DNA from: JAICLV01 sp036380925
Lineage (GTDB): Bacteria > Actinomycetota > Actinomycetes > Acidothermales > Acidothermaceae
NCBI GenBank assembly: GCA_036380925.1
Contig: DASVDW010000047.1
Location: 1-5,410 of the forward strand
Direction of reading: 5' to 3'
Length of the DNA stretch: 5,410 nucleotides
The notes under the pieces were generated by a model. That model saw nothing but the letters and a program-made list of their open reading frames with translations. It did not search any database and was not told the DNA's origin. This document shows, one piece after another, positions 5,296-5,410 of this stretch (positions are counted from its first letter, which is position 1; every line of letters begins with the position of its first letter). The translations under genes were made by a program, and so were the position numbers.

Positions 5296-5410
5296 ATGCG
5301 GTTGCTCATCGCCGAAGACGACACGCAGCTCGCTGACTCGCTTGCCCGCGGGCTGCGCGAACGCGCGTACGCGGTGGACGTGGTCGGCGACGGACCAAGC
5401 GCCGAAGTCC
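5296..5410 (+). CDS. OmpR-type response regulator, N-terminal part (3' end outside window)
   Basis: An ATG at 5296, 13 bases after the preceding stop, opens a receiver domain: MRLLIAEDDTQLADSLARGL, then RERAYAVDVVGDGPSAEV up to the edge. The acidic pocket (Glu7, Asp8, Asp9) is present; the phosphoacceptor Asp expected near residue 51 lies outside the window. The wording is that of OmpR/PhoB-class regulators of the QseB/PmrA type, which normally have a C-terminal winged helix and an adjacent histidine kinase gene. No Shine-Dalgarno is visible, so translation is probably coupled to the upstream gene. The gene probably belongs to the same operon as the PepSY and COG4705 genes and may regulate it. 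Confidence 0.93.
   Translation, partial: MRLLIAEDDTQLADSLARGLRERAYAVDVVGDGPSAEV

Overview
The window is high-GC bacterial DNA with compact bacterial genes. It most resembles an environmental Gemmatimonadota-type genome. That placement is inference. It rests mainly on the regulator at the left edge, whose N-terminal phrase (FHRRDTLVALFWPE) is the wording I associate with the large BTAD/SARP-like regulator families of that phylum, together with a secreted multi-domain lipoprotein beside it. No tRNA, rRNA, CRISPR array, insertion sequence or phage gene is visible.

Left half (1-3810): a divergent pair. On the minus strand, from 1404 leftwards and open at the window edge, lies a one-component regulator. 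It has an OmpR-like winged helix, a BTAD helical domain, a proline-rich linker, one transmembrane helix and an extracytoplasmic C-terminal domain. On the plus strand (1697-3739) is a 680-residue surface lipoprotein with a DUF642-like domain, a PA14-like or galactose-binding-like beta domain, three Ig-like repeats and a short helical tail. The regulator's external domain and the lipoprotein's second domain share a collinear series of short motifs, so sensor and surface protein appear to carry the same module. The 292-base gap between them holds an inverted repeat, an 11-bp-period tandem direct repeat of the kind SARP proteins bind, and a perfect hairpin just before the lipoprotein start. A very strong hairpin follows the lipoprotein stop.

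Right half (3811-5410): a possible 45-residue small protein comes first. A two-tier stem-loop overlaps its stop codon. Then comes a tight operon: a secreted PepSY-domain protein, a COG4705-type polytopic membrane protein joined by a 4-base GTGA stop/start overlap, and after a 13-base gap an OmpR-type response regulator cut by the window end. The membrane protein shows an exact four-fold W-x9-G-x4-D repeat. The operon looks like an envelope-sensing or transport unit with its own two-component control; the substrate cannot be read from the sequence.
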